Assembly (NCBI GenBank): GCA_027943335.1
Contig: BSBK01008431.1
Location: forward strand, 1 to 64,000
Source of the DNA: Chamaecyparis obtusa
Taxonomy: Eukaryota; Streptophyta; Pinopsida; Cupressales; Cupressaceae
Reading direction: 5' to 3'
Length of the DNA stretch: 64,000 bases
A model generated the notes under the pieces. That model saw only the letters and a program-made list of their open reading frames with translations, did no database searches and was not told where the DNA came from. Positions 20,547-33,720 of the stretch are shown here, piece after piece. A program made the translations under genes and the position numbers. The number at the start of each line of letters is the position of its first letter. Position 1 is the stretch's first letter.

Positions 20547-22449
20547 ATATAATTAAAATATATAACATACTTTAAAATTTAAAATTAAATAATGTAAGTA
20601 GTAAACAACCAAAATATTTTTGAAGTAAAATAAAATAATTTTTCAAACAATTAAAAATAAATAAAGATTATATCTGCATTCTATTAAAATATATAATCTA
20701 CTCTAACGCATTTATTTTATTAAAATTAAACATATTTAAATTTTTAAATATATAAAATAATAACGTATTAAAATATTACTCACCAACTCAAATTTAATGC
20801 TAAAAAACTAAGTGTCCCCCTTGGTAAGATATACGTTTTAGTTTTGCGCCGTAGCCTGTGCCCATGTCATGATGGCTTCATCGAAGCTATTAAATGGTTT
20901 ATCTTATTACTATTTGTCTTTTCGTCTATATGTCATCTGTCGTTTTATGTCACATGCATTTATTTGACTGTTCGCACTATCTTTTAAAAAACATATATTT
21001 TCTTTAAAAGACTAGTAAACGGTGAAAATTGCTTAAACAATGTCCTCGTTTTTCAGTGCACTTTCAAACAAGTCAGCTATCCAATCAATTTCGCAAGAGA
21101 GACCTTAGTCCTTGACTAATACGAAAGCCTCCACATGGTATTGGATAAATCGTAAACTAAAGCTTTAAAATATATAAGGGAAGTTTGAAAAAACAAAACG
21201 TAAGTGCCCCTTGGTAAGATACGCCTTTTAGTTTACGAAGATGACAAAACAAGCGACATTTGAGGAAGAAGACAAAAGAGCTGGGTAATAACGAAGCGGA
21301 CTGTCGGCAGCGGGACGTACAAGTCCAATTCAAAGAAGCACTTATATGATGAACGGACTGGATATGTAATATATTAGGCCCTCAAATTATGATGAACGGA
21401 CCTGCAATAAATTAGGGACTCAAATCGCTCCCCACTTTGACCCATTAAATATAAAAATAAATAAATTAATATTTGTAGTGAAACTTTTTACAGTAATCCG
21501 ACAAATGTTTAATAGAGAATTAAAAAAATAAATTTGTAAAAAATATTTAAAAATTATCTTTGTTTGAGTAACTCAAAATTATTTAAAATTAAAATTAAAA
21601 TTTTTAATATTTTTATATTATATTATATTTCTCGTTTAATTATTTTACGTTTAATACTATTATAGATTATACAGTCTAAAATTATGGTTCAAATAAATTA
21701 CCTAAATGTACTACTTATTGTTGTGTAAAATATGACAATAAGAAAATAAGGGTATGCAAAGAGGGATGATGAGAGAAGATAAAATGAAATAATGGTGTTA
21801 GAAACATAAAATAGTAGAAGAAGATAAAATTAGGAAATATCTAATTAAAAATTTCAATAGAAGAAAGGATATTAAATTTTCAAAAAATTGGAAAATTTTG
21901 AATTGAAAAGAATGATATTAGAAGAAGATGATGTGTATAATTAGAACGATTTAGCAAACATACTAATTACATAAGAATATAGAACTATCTCAAATAGTTG
22001 AAAAATATAATATTATAATTAATTCAATTAGAGAATATAATCAATATACTTTGATAAAATAAATTATAATATTATTGAGTATTAAATTAATTATAAACAA
22101 ATGTAAAATCTTCATCAAATAAAAAAATATATTTTAAAAAATAAATAAAAAACTTAACATGTTCTACAAATTTATGATTTATTAAAGTTGAAATCAACAA
22201 CAACAAAATTACATATAATACATAATATACTTAACAAAAATTTTTATTTCTTCCTAATATTTTTTAACCTAATTGTCAATATCTTTACAAAAAATTATCT
22301 CAACAATTTTCTATTATATATTTTTAAAATTTATTTATAATTTTATATGAAAAATTTTTATTTTAAAAAAAACTCATATTAATTAATTATATTCTATTTA
22401 AATTTATTAAATTCACTTAAACAATTTTATTACCTACACCCAACTACAA
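20547..22449. other. AT-rich intergenic with a ~40 bp direct repeat
   Basis: No gene supported. A segment with CCCTTGGTAAGATA, then an ACG-TTTTAGTTT end, occurs at about 20815-20850 and again at about 21200-21235. 21430-22430 is extremely AT-rich with stops in all frames. Confidence 0.5.
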
Positions 22450-24030
22450 TGTGGTGCAGGAGCACCCAAGGGTTGGTTGATCCAATCCATCTTTTGTTTT
22501 GTTTTGCAAGCCATCTTGGCATATGTGAGTTTTCCCTAAGGTCATGTTGGCCACAGTGTGGAATCCAATAGGGATAAGAGGTCTAATTAGGTCCTAGGTC
22601 TTAGGTCATTGCAATCTTGAGGCTTAAGAGTTTAGGTCTATTTCTTGGTTACTTCTTTTGTGATGATTTCATTTTGATGTCAATGGGTCTAGGGTGTATT
22701 AGGGGTCATATTTGAACCTAACATGGAGTCTAGAACTCTATAGGACTTAACTAAAATATTTGGTTTTCAAAATTGCAAGAATTGTCCAAACACCCTAAAA
22801 CAACCTCAGAGTGTACTAATGGAAACCTAAGACTAAGTTCAGACTATTTAAGTGGATTTTGGACCAAATCTCGAGGTTGGATAGTCTTGTGTATAGAGCT
22901 TTGATTTTGGAAGTGTAAACAATGTGTAAGAAATTGTGAATCTTTGTAATCAATGAATAGTAGAAGAATGTTTTGAGTTATGCTATAGATTGAAATCAAT
23001 GGAGTGTTTAGTTTAGTATCTTTCCTTGCATTTTGTGTCTTTAGATTAAGAGTTTTTGTTTATTTTATTGTTCTATGTTAAATCTTTATCTTTTTCCTAC
23101 TCACTAGTTCAAACCAAGAAGGTGTGTGAAATGGAGACCTAACTCACTATCCTGGCAACCGTTCAATCTATACGGTCTCTTGGGGATAGTGAATAGACTC
23201 CATGTATATAATTTGTACAGGAGCTTGGGCTCTAAAAATCTTGGGAAGCTATTTAAATGTCTTTCCCTATGCGATCCTATGGTGAGCCCGGCTAGGAGAG
23301 ACTGAGACACAACAAAGATAACTTACAGAGGTGTGCATGAAGCCATCATTTAATGATTGGAGGTTAAAGATAAGGTACTTACCAAGAACTGTTCAAAAGG
23401 AGAGGGTCTAACCAATCCATTTTGTTACCAAAAACTTGCAGACAAGCCATACAATCAGAAAAGTCCTAAAACCCTCCCAAAACACTCATTTTTGGCTAGG
23501 GGATTGTACAGAAGGGTGGAACCCTAAAACCTAAAAAATCATTGAGAGGTTGGTTATTGAACTAAGAATCCATAATTAAGTTGAAGGTTTCTTTGGCATC
23601 ATTTGGGAGAAACCCCTATTTTCTTGGAATAGGAGGCCTAATTGGGGCTCTTCCTTGTAGCCCTATTTTGTCAAGGATCTATGAGATCGGTAAGAAGGAT
23701 ATAGGAAGTAAGACCTTAAAGACCTGAAAATGAATCAAACAAGACATGTTTTAGCACCTCCTTACCTCTACAAGAGTCTATGTTAGTATTGGAGGTGGTG
23801 AGCCCTTAGATGGCATTAAGGGTCAGTGTGTGTATGAAGAAGGAAGAGTACCAAGGACTTAGTTTGTCTTGGTAGAAGCTACTTGATAGTTGGGTTGGTT
23901 AAGTAGACTAGGGGATCTAGCCACAAAGGGGATCCTATAGGTCATTAGGTGTTAGCAGAGAGCACCTCAAGGTCACTTGTGAGACCTAGGCATGAGCTTG
24001 TGATTGACTCATCCAACCTCCCTATTAGAT
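22450..24030 (+). mobile_element. 5' LTR of a Ty3/gypsy element
   Basis: The left edge is set at TGTGGTGCAG (22450) and the right edge just before a primer-binding site TGGTATCAGAGCC at 24031, complementary to the initiator-Met tRNA 3' end. The element continues as gag on the plus strand. The partner 3' LTR is not in the window because the element is cut at about 25410. The exact 5' edge is inferred from the TG start, not from a second copy. Confidence 0.6.
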
Positions 24031-24044
24031 TGGTATCAGAGCCC
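24031..24044 (+). other. Primer-binding site (tRNA-iMet type)
   Basis: TGGTATCAGAGCCC directly follows the LTR and is complementary to the 3' end of initiator-Met tRNA, where minus-strand DNA synthesis starts. Confidence 0.85.
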
Positions 24045-24099
24045 CAAAAGATTTGGGAAGTAAGTGCATTCAGAGTGTGAGTCTAGAGGATCTTCTAGG

Positions 24100-25410
24100 A
24101 TGGTGACCAATGCAGAATTATCCAAGAAGGTAGAAGACCAGGAGGAAGAAAATAGGTAGTTAAGGGAAAGGATAGACCTACTAGCCAAGAAATTGGAAGC
24201 AATGGAAGATAGAATAGAGGAGGTAAATGAGATGATATATGAGAAGGAAGGGAAGGATAAATCAGTGGAAGATGAATTTCCTAAACCAGATCTAGTGGTG
24301 GAGTAAGAACCTTTTCTAAAAGCATTGAAGGCCTTAAGTGTTAAAGCACTAGAAGGTGTACCACTCTTTAGTAGAAAAATAGCGCCTGACTTAGTCATTA
24401 ATTGGACTGAGGGCATGGAGAATCACTTTGAGTGTGATGGAATTAGTGAAGCTCAGAAGGTAAGAGTAGCCAAGTCAAGACTTTGAAGCTTTTCTCTTAC
24501 ATGGTGGAAGTTTATCCAAACAAAGAATGAGAAAGAAGGCAAAAACCCCATAGCCACATGGAAAGGAATGGTGGCCAAGGTTAGAGAAGCCTATATGCCA
24601 GAGGATTATGAAATCCAACTACATAAGAGGAGACAAAGCCTAAGACAAAAAGATAATGATGTCAACACCTACGCCGAGGAGTTCCAAAAACTATGTCTAA
24701 GTTCCAAGGTGGTAGAAGAAGAAAGCATCAAAGTTGACAGATATTTAAATGGTTTAAAGTATTCTATCCAAGAGGAGATGAGTCTCCTAATCCCTAAAAC
24801 AATGCATCAGTGCTATCAATTGGCACTAAAGATAAAGGAAAAGAGTAAGAGGAGACAAGACTCAAGCTCAAGAGACAGAGGTAGAGGAAGAGATCAAAGG
24901 GATCAAAGAGGTGGACACTAAGGAAGAGGGACTGATCAAAGAATCCAAGGATAGTCCAAGCTTGTAGAGAAAAGTGTTGAAACAAGCTCTAGAGGAATCT
25001 ATGGAAGAGGTAGAGGTGCCCATGGAGGCTCTAATAAAGGAAGAGGTGCAGGAAGAAGCAGTTCTTACTTTGCTAATATGAAATGTTACAATTGTGGGCA
25101 GATGGGACATCCAACATATAGGTGTCCAGAGAAGGCATATTCTTCCAATTCAGAGAAGAGAGTGGCTTATACTCAAGAAGACACATCAAGTGTAAAGCTG
25201 CCTAAGGTCAATCACATAGAGTCAGAGATGGGAGAGAACCTCATGTTTAGGTGAGTCCTCATTAGACAACCAGTGAAAGAGGAGCCAAAGAAAAGAAGAT
25301 ATCTCTTTAAAGTTAGATGTAATATCATGGGTAAAGTATGCAAAGAAATTATGGATTCTGGCTCCACAGATAACATCATTGCAGAAGAAGCAGCCAAGAA
25401 GATCAATCCT
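24100..25410 (+). pseudogene. Ty3/gypsy gag with zinc knuckle and protease start, truncated
   Basis: From ATG 24100 (MVTNAELSKKVEDQ) the frame encodes an N-terminal coiled coil, a Retrotrans_gag-like core (WKGMVAKVREAYMPEDYE to YLNGLKYSIQEEM), an Arg/Gly-rich stretch, the zinc knuckle CYNCGQMGHPTYRC, and a retropepsin start with active-site DSGSTDNI. Stops include TAG and TGA where Gln or Arg codons would be expected. The element ends abruptly at about 25410 where copia LTR sequence begins, so polymerase and integrase are missing. Capsid and protease roles follow from the family. Confidence 0.85.
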
Positions 25411-25995
25411 TGTATAAATCCTTTAATCAAGATGACATTCTAATGGAATGAACTCTTAAGTCCTCTGACCAGGCCACTTTTGACAGAGTGTTTTAAATCC
25501 TTTAATAGGGTCACACCTAACAGTCATTGTATAAATCCTTTAATCCAGGTGACATTCTAATGGAATGTTCTTAAGTCCTCTAACCAGGCCACTTTTGACA
25601 GATTGTTTTAAATCCTTTAACAGGGTCACACCTAATAGTGTGTTTGTAAACCTTTGACTGGGTTGGATTTTCATAGAGCTCACTTCAAAAGAGTGAAAAT
25701 CAGTAACATGTTATAAAGTGGTTTTTCCCAAACTGGGTTTCCACTATAAATCCTCGTGTTATACTTGTGTGAATGATTTTGATGTGGATGTTGTTGAAAG
25801 CTTTATTATTCTTCAAGTTAATTACTTTTGGATAGTGGAATACATGTTATATGTCTGATATATGCTATAGAGACCGAGTTGAATTAGTGATTAGATCTTA
25901 AATTGTTGATGTGCTAGAAAGTTCAATTGGTACATTTGGACCTGAGAACAACTGATTCACCCCCCCTCTTTGTTTTTCTAAATCATTTTAATAAT
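25411..25995 (+). mobile_element. 5' LTR (partial) of a Ty1/copia element with internal duplication
   Basis: The sequence ends with TGATTCACCCCCCCT and lies directly before a primer site. It resembles the solo LTR at 56917-58112 over its 3' half (shared blocks TTTTAAATCCT, GGTCACACCTAA, GTGGTTTTTCCCA, TGATTCACCCCCC). The first ~123 bases (25411-25533) are repeated at 25534-25650 with few changes. It is shorter than the solo LTR, so its 5' part (U3) is missing. Confidence 0.75.
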
Positions 25996-26007
25996 TGGTA
26001 TCAGAGT
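25996..26007 (+). other. Primer-binding site of the copia element
   Basis: TGGTATCAGAGT follows the LTR end and matches the initiator-Met tRNA complement except at the last base. Confidence 0.8.
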
Positions 26008-26019
26008 TGTCGGTGCTTA

Positions 26020-27559
26020 CAGAGAAAATTTTAAAGGTACTTGAAGCTAATGATCAAGATGTACAAAAAAGAGGTACCGAAGTTGAACAAAGAGAACATC
26101 TCTACACGGAAAAGTTTGATGAAATTGCATCTAGCTGGTATTGGTGATTCGGTGAAGTACTATGTGGAAATGAGTATGTTATACCTGCTACACCTTTGAT
26201 TGCCAAGGAGATGAAAGAAAAACAAGAACACAATCAAGAAATGTTGGAGATTGCATCTGCCCTAAGCTATCCTGAATTTGAAGACATCAAGAACTACACA
26301 AATGAAAAGCAAAAGTGGGACACTCTTGTAACTATCTATGGTGGAGATACAAACGTGCTGAGAGCCAAATATGAAATCCGGAGAGGTAAGTTTGATGAAA
26401 TGAAAATGCAAGAAGGTGAAAATATTGCTCAATATTGCGGTCGAATTAAGGAAGTAGTGAATGCTATCAGAGGAGCTAATGGAAACATTGATGATGAAAC
26501 TGTTATTGTTAAAGTGTTGAGAAATTTTCTTCCTATCTATGCTATCATAATTTTTGCAATATAAGAATCAAGATGTAACCCTGGTAATGTTCTAACTTTG
26601 GAAAGTCTTGTTGGTAAGCTTACTACTTTTGAGCTGTCTAGTTATGATAACTACACTATTCCTAATGTTGAATCTACATTCAAGTCAAAAAAGGTTTTGC
26701 ATAAGTCTAAGAAGGAAAAAGAAAAATGTGTGAAAAGTGATACTGACAATGAAAGTGATAGTGACACCTTGGATGGAGAACTAGATGATCTTGAGGCACT
26801 TATGGCTAAAAGGCTAAAAAGAGGAAAAGGGAAATATAAAGGTAAACTTCCTATAATCTATTTTTCATGTAACAAATTTGGCTATATTGCAGCAAGATGC
26901 CCTGACTGGACTGATAAGGATGAGAGAAGGGAAAGAAAGTACAAAGACAAGAGAAATGAAAGAATCACTTAAGATATAGAGACTACAAAGACAAAGGTAA
27001 GAAATCCTGCTATATTGTTGAAGAAGAAACTGATAGTGACACTAGTGAATCCAATGAATGTGATATTGAAGTTGTTTATGTTGCTATGAAAGATGATTAT
27101 GATGAAGATGAGAAAACTGTACTTATTTCTTATATGAGTAAAGTTGATAAATGGATTATTCATAGTGGTTTCTCACATCACATGAATGGTGACAAAAGTA
27201 AGTCTTAAACCCTAGATCATTATAAAGGTAGCAATGTTAAGTTTGGTAATGATGCACCATGTCCTGTGAGAGGAAAATGATCAATTAAATTGACTGACAA
27301 GATCACATGTGAAAATGCTTATTGGGTTGAAGGTCTTAACTACAACTTGTTAAGTGTTTAACAACACTACATACCGAGTGGAATTTCATCACAGGAAGGC
27401 TAAAATATTTGATGCCACTAGTGAACTAATTGGAAGTGGAGAACAGACAAGAGGTAACTTGTTCTATCTAGACCTATCTCAAGTAGCACAATTTGATGAT
27501 GTATGGTTATGGAATAAGAGGTTCTATCATGTGAATTTTGACAATCTGGCAAACATTAG
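26020..27559 (+). pseudogene. Ty1/copia gag and protease, 5' part of split polyprotein
   Basis: The gag core (UBN2-type: SALSYPEFEDIKNYTNEKQK, YGGDTNVLRAKYEIRRGKFD) is followed by a Lys/Asp-rich stretch, a degraded zinc knuckle (SCNKFGYIAARCP), and the protease entry KWIIHSGFSHHM, where family members have LDSGCSHHM. Next comes the start of the GAG-pre-integrase domain (WNKRFYHVNFDNLANI). The sequence is broken by stops and at 27559 by insertion of the antisense gypsy element; the frame resumes at 35247. Confidence 0.85.
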
Positions 27560-29064
27560 TGAATAGTCATAAAATGGATTCACCTCTATTCAATGTAATG
27601 TATGGAGAAAATATTAAATCCACTCCTAAATCCAAATTCCCAAAGGAGAGATCCAATCTAATCAACCTAAAGGTTAATACACAATCAAATCAATCTATGG
27701 AGAATATGAAAGAGAGAGAAAAACCCTATATTTCCCTATGGAGAATTATGCTTGAAATCTGAAATAACTGAAATACAAGTACTAACCTCAAATTAGGGAA
27801 AATCCAGAAAATGCTAATTTCTGATGTCTATGTGTACTTTCGGGCAATTTTGCAAGCTATTTTGGACTAAAAATGTTGAAATAGAGAAAACCCAGAAATC
27901 TTTTGTCTTTCTGACAGCAGGTAGTCTTTGACCCTCATAAAAGGTTAAAGGCTAAATTCTTTATTTGAAGGTCAATTTTGATTTTGTTCGTAGATCTCGA
28001 AAGTTCTCCAAAAAGGGTATCAAAATCTAATCTCAGATCTGAAATTTTGCACCTGTACCTGCAAGAAAAAGGGGGTTTTTGTTTGTATGGGGGGTTTGCC
28101 TTGGTCAAACCCCAATTTAGGAATTAACCTTGAAATTGAATTGAAATGTAGTATGCATAAACAAAGAAAATGAAACAATTCACCTTGCTTATGTTGAAGT
28201 CCTTGTAGAGGATTTGAATCCTCAAATCCACAAGTAGGAATGCTTCAATAGATGTAGAATGAATGTAGGATGTCTTAAATCAATGGTATTTGATCTTCAA
28301 CACCAATCTTGAATTGATCTTTTCATATGAGGAGGCTTGGATGAATGTAGAAGGATGGATCTTCAAGGGGGCTCCAAAGAGATTGAATCCTTCAATGGCT
28401 AATAATGGATCTCCTTGATGGATGAATGCTTGAACACTTGAATGCTTGAAGGCTTTCTTGAATGCTTGAATTCACTTGCTTTCACTTGAGAGCTTTCTCA
28501 TGAAATTTCTTAAGATGAGATGTGTTCTCACAAAACTTGATGATGAAAATGGGAGAGGAAGGCCTCCTTTTATAGTGACCTAGGGCACAATCTTCTAGAG
28601 GGGCCACCTTGGAGAATTAAATCCCAATTAGGTCCTAAAATTTAGAAAATATATCTAGATTAAATGTAATTTAAGGATTTACCATTCTGAAATCCGAAAT
28701 GGCTGACCCAGAGGCAGGAAAACAAATATCCCCGAAACCTGACACCTGAAAATCAAGGAAATTTGAAATTTGGACTGGGGTTAAGGATGAGCTCGACTCT
28801 GACCTAGGTCAAGGTTGAGGTTGATCCTGACCAGGTCAGGGTCGAGGTCAACTTTGACCTTGTGGTCAAAAACCTCAGGATCCTGACCCAGAATGCTAGG
28901 AAATGCATATATGAAATGAAAATCAGGTGCATAGGAAAGTAGAACAGTGAAAAAAGCTAGATACATGCAAAGACCTGATCAAGGTGCTTAACATGACCCT
29001 AGACCACTTATTCAGAGGGACAAACACTCTTATCATGGAAGTGATTCCATTTTAAGATGATACA
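27560..29064 (-). repeat. 3' LTR of the nested antisense gypsy element
   Basis: On the minus strand it starts TGTATCATCTTAAAATGG at 29064 and ends CTATTCA at 27560. It is preceded (minus sense) by the purine tract AAAGTGGGGG at about 29068-29080. It contains a cluster of GGTCA/TGACC motifs at about 28795-28875. Confidence 0.9.
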
Positions 29065-30248
29065 TTAAGCCCCCACTTTAGCAAGAGTATGGACTCGATG
29101 CAAACTCTAGGTAAAGGAGATCAAAATGAAAAGATAATCTTATCGTAATCCAAGGGACAAAGAGAAACCTTAAGCCCCCAGGGACTCAAGTCTTTGTCGA
29201 CTCCTAGATCACAATAAGAGAGACATCTCTAGAGAGAGAAAGAAAGGGTGTGATTACCTCACCCAATGAGAACTTATGTCCCATTGTGAACCACACAAGG
29301 AAATGATGCAACTGGAAAGATGGAATTGAACTGCCTAGTGAATGTGGCTACTCACTAGTCAACCCATCAAGGATTCACCCTTAGGAATATTCTATTCCAT
29401 AAGAATAAAACCAAAAACAAAAGAGATCCAGTCTTAAGGACACCTCCAACCTTAAGGGATCAAAATATATGTATATTTGAAACTGGAGGGATCAAGAGAT
29501 CCTAAAATATAAATCCATGCTTTAAGGATTAGTTACTAATCCAAAAAGGGAGAAAAGAGTATTTTGAAAAATATGTGTGCATCAAAAAGTGCGTGTGTGC
29601 AATAAGTGAGTAGAGCATATGCCCCCATGTTAAAGTCATTGCTAACACTTTAACAGGAGCAATGGCTTTAACGGAAACATAAACAACTCCACTGATTATG
29701 TTTCCATGTCGAGATGCCCCTAGATGAAGACAAACCAAGGGAAATATCATAAAAATATACAAAGAACACAGAAGGGATCTACCTACCGCGGGGTCAGTAT
29801 GATCATAAGATAATATATATATGATATTATTGAAAATGAATTGACATCATTCCCCAAAGAAAGTAGAACTACAATCACAAAGGAGGAAAGATCACATAAG
29901 ATATACGAAGGAGAATCTTTTCGGACCATGACATGGAGACCAAAAAGAATTTAGTGCTACCATATCCCAAATCCAAGCAGATTACATAAGGAAACATTTA
30001 CGAACAATAGCACAATTACAACATAACATTGAACAACGTATAGAAGAATAGAGATACATATAGAGGAATTTGAACAACAGTTTTGATTCTTTTATCACCT
30101 TGCACCAACTGAGTAACAAGGATCGTATAAAAGAATCTAACAACATTTAGCAAACACATTATGAGAGAAGCACAATACAGTAGGCAAACACAAAACAAAG
30201 CTACCATGAAGGATAAGCCAATCAAGCATGCCACCTACTCTCCCCATC

Positions 30249-31460
30249 TCATTGTATATCATTTAGGGAAGGTGGGTAACTCATAAGAGGGACTATATCC
30301 AACATAGTAGGAATGATAGCCAGTTCCAAACAAGGATCCTCTTGAGAATCACAATGTTCGACACTAGGTGTAAGAGTTAATTGTGATGAAATGTCAATTT
30401 CAATAGTCTCATATTCATCATTAACATCATCAGTATCATCAAGAGTATCTTCTTCATCCAAATTAATCAAAATAGGATCTAAGATATGAATAGAATCATC
30501 ATAATCATGCATATTAACATCATTATTAGTAACAACTTCTTCTAACACATCATGCATAGATTTATCTAAAGAAGGTAGAGATCTTTGAAGAATAGAATTA
30601 TGAGCTTTAGCATGAGCATGATGCTTCTTACGATGTTCATTACCAGATTGGTTACATTTTGATTTCTTTGAAATAGGTTGAGAAGTAGGAGGAACAATCG
30701 CAGGATCCTTCACAGGTTCTTTAGGAAGATCAATAGGATTATCAGCAATAGGAGGAACTTGATTAACAGAACTAGAAGCCATAGTTAAAGGAGGTATAGA
30801 AGGTGTAGGCAAAAGACCATGATTAAGATCCATAGAAGGTATGCTTAATTCAAGAATCTTACGATGTTTATAAGCTTGATATGAATGAAAAAGATTATCA
30901 GGTCGAGAAGGACATGGATTAGGTAATAAAGGCCAAAAGAAATCAAGAGCAATGCAATCTCTAGGCCTAGAAGGTTGATATAAACTATGATTAATCATCT
31001 TCACTTCTTCAGTATAAATGAACTTAAGAAACTTATGGATAGGTGAAGAAACAACATGCATGGCATTTAACAAAGGAAAACCTAGCTTAACTTGAAATTG
31101 ATCAGAAGTAGGAACCACAACAAAGGTGGTGTTCACAATTTTTTCACAAAGTTCAGCCAGTAAAGTAATAGAACCAAATGGTGGATAAAGAAAACCATTG
31201 CAAGTTTGAATCCATACATCCGATGTATCATAAGAATAGCATTGTAAGCTTTTCATAAAAATATTTTCTTCAGTAATAACATTGACTAAGGATGTAAGAT
31301 CAACAAGACAACCACGAGTAGGTTTCTGAGAAATCCTAGCATAAATGTAAAGGGGACCATCAGGAGCCTTAATAGTCTCAGGGTCATCAAAGTTAGGTTT
31401 TTGTCAAGGTTTAGGTGGAGTTTTTAGTTTAGGTTTAGGTTTTGGTCAAGGTTGAGATTG
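30249..31460 (-). pseudogene. Protease-like and spacer ORF of nested gypsy element
   Basis: Follows gag in the same direction after a Pro/Lys-rich stretch. The 335-residue open part (31256-30249) contains LGFPLLNAMHVVSSPIHKF and FIYTEEV, resembling the end of retropepsins in Tat-type elements (LGRPWL-x-MHAVPSTLH in the 42.7 kb element). The catalytic DSG is not seen. The C-terminal part is Pro-rich, then acidic, with no recognised domain. 29081-30248 holds no supported gene. Confidence 0.6.
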
Positions 31461-31475
31461 AACTTGAGGTTGAAT

Positions 31476-33428
31476 CTAAGGTTGAGGTTGACGTTGAGGT
31501 GGAGATACAGTTTGACCAACATGCTCCACTTGATTAACAACATGATTGAGATCATCCATCTTTGAATCATACACAATTTCCATAGCAGATGGCTGAGCAA
31601 TGGTATTAGTATCATGTGTAGGTAAAGGATTCGTATAGATTTGAAGGTTTTGATTAGGAGGAGAAATAGATTTGTTCCCACTACCATCAAGATTATCAAC
31701 AGATAAGGCATTAGAGTCAATTAAGTCTTGAACCTTATGTTTTAAAGAATAACATTTCTCAGTATCATGACCATTCTGATGATGATATTGACAAAAAGCA
31801 TTTTGATCAAAAGATTTAGATGCAATCATAATAGGTAAATGAGGTCTAATAGGAGGTAAAGTAATCATATTAGTAGTTAACAACCTATTCATAATAGCAT
31901 GTAAAGGTTCAGAAAGAGGAGTAAATGTATGATTTAATTGAAAAGTAGTGGATGCAGAAGTGGCATTGTGAGATGCAACAATAACTTGATCAGCAACTAC
32001 ATTCACTTGTTTTTTTATCTTGACATAGTTGTTAAATTTTTGAAATTTGTTTGGATTAGGAGCAGCATCACTCTGATCAGCTAGAGCAGGAGCCATTGGA
32101 GTGTTGCCCTCAAATTGACTCACTTGTAATTGATAATGATGAAGCACTACACAAAGTTGTTGAAAAGAGGTAAATTCAGTAAGCAAAATCTTATCTCTAA
32201 TATCCTTTTTCAAATTTGAAATAAACATATGCTGAATATCAATATCAGGAATAGAATAGGAAATCTGAGCATACAAATGCTTAAATCTACTAATAAATTT
32301 AGTTAATTTTTCTTTAGCACTTCGTTTACAATGCATCAAATCAGTCAAAGACACTTGCAAGCCAATGTTGTTTTGAAATTGTTGAATAAAGGCATTAGCA
32401 AGTTTATGAAATGAATCAATAGAATAAGGAGGCAAGGAACAATACCATTGTAAGGCCTCGTCATGGAAGGTTCTAGCAAATAGTTTGGCTAAAATCCTAT
32501 GGTCATGAGCATAATCACTACAAAGGATTTGGAATGTTTTAACATGATGAACATGATCTCCTTTTCCATTATAGTTCTCAAGATGAGGCATATCGACTTG
32601 TTGAGGAACAAGAGTATGAATAATATCCAAGGACAAAGGACTTCCCATGTCACATGTAGGGATACTAAACTTGTTTTGAGTTAAGGAAGTGAGTTGTTGT
32701 TGTAAGGATGACACAGTTTGAGCCAAACTAATGATTATTGAATCATTAGAGGAAATAGTAGGAGTAGCAACATTAGACACAATAGGTAAAGTGTAAGAAG
32801 CTTCAAGAATAGAAGACACAACTAGAGGAACACTAGGGATCACAGTTGGAAGCGGATTGGAATAAATAAAAGGAACATTATGATATGAAGGTTGTGATGT
32901 AGGAATGGACACAGGAGGAACACTCATAGGAATAGAGGGAACTATCATAGTCACCAAAGGAGTATAGGTAGGAATACTAGGTAAAGGATTAGAAGGAGGT
33001 TCAACACTAGTGATAGGAGGAATCAACCCTAAATCTTGAGCTAAAGGTTTAACATTTGAATGAACAAGGTGAGTAATACCACGCAAAAGGTTAACACCTT
33101 GATCACTATCATGAAGAACTTTCTTAAGAGCCTCTATAGCTTGAATAGAATCTTGATTATGGTTCTCTTGAATAAGCCAATTACCCATTTTATCAAGTTC
33201 AGTTGAAAGTTTTCAAACTTATTTAGGAGGAACTCTTAAAGCATCATCCTCATCATGAGATGAGTGGGAAGAGTTTTGCTCCATAGTAGGATTGGAATCA
33301 TGAAGAATCAAATTATCATACGGGACCCTAAGGAAAGGAGAGGAAGATTTAGGATCAAAGGCACCCATGAGTCTACGACTTCTTCTAACTAGAATGTTAT
33401 AAGTAGGACTAGTAGTAGTAAAGCTCAT
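31476..33428 (-). pseudogene. Gag of nested gypsy element
   Basis: Minus-strand frame of about 650 codons with two stops near 33220 separating a short N-terminal part (MSFTTTSPTYNILVRRSRRL) from the main 570-residue part. It has a Pro/Ser-rich N-terminal half, then the Retrotrans_gag core (HDEALQWYCSLPPYSIDSF, ending in LCVVLHHYQLQVSQFEG). Near the end is a Cys/His motif, FCQYHHQNGHDTEKC, typical of gags of Tat/Ogre-like elements. It is predicted to form the capsid. Confidence 0.88.
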
Positions 33429-33720
33429 AAACCAATGTAATGCAAATGAACTAAACTAAGAACACATAAAGCATGAATATTTTTGTATTTTTGAAATCTA
33501 ATTAGCATGAAAGATCTAACACAAAAGATAAATCTAATACTAACAAGATAAAAGGTAATCTAACACCATAAAACACAATAGGGCATCCAATTCCACAATA
33601 GAAAGGAGAGTAAGTATGTCGGGTTCACTAAAATGAATAGTGAAGGTGAACACACACAATAAGACAAAGCGAAATCTAACACCAAAAAGAAAGAGAGTAA
33701 GCTAGTTGGGTTCACCTAAA

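Noticed and set aside
24031..26007. TGGTATCAGAGC sequences as tRNA gene fragments
   Set aside because: Each lies directly after an LTR and is only the primer-site complement; no cloverleaf surrounds it.
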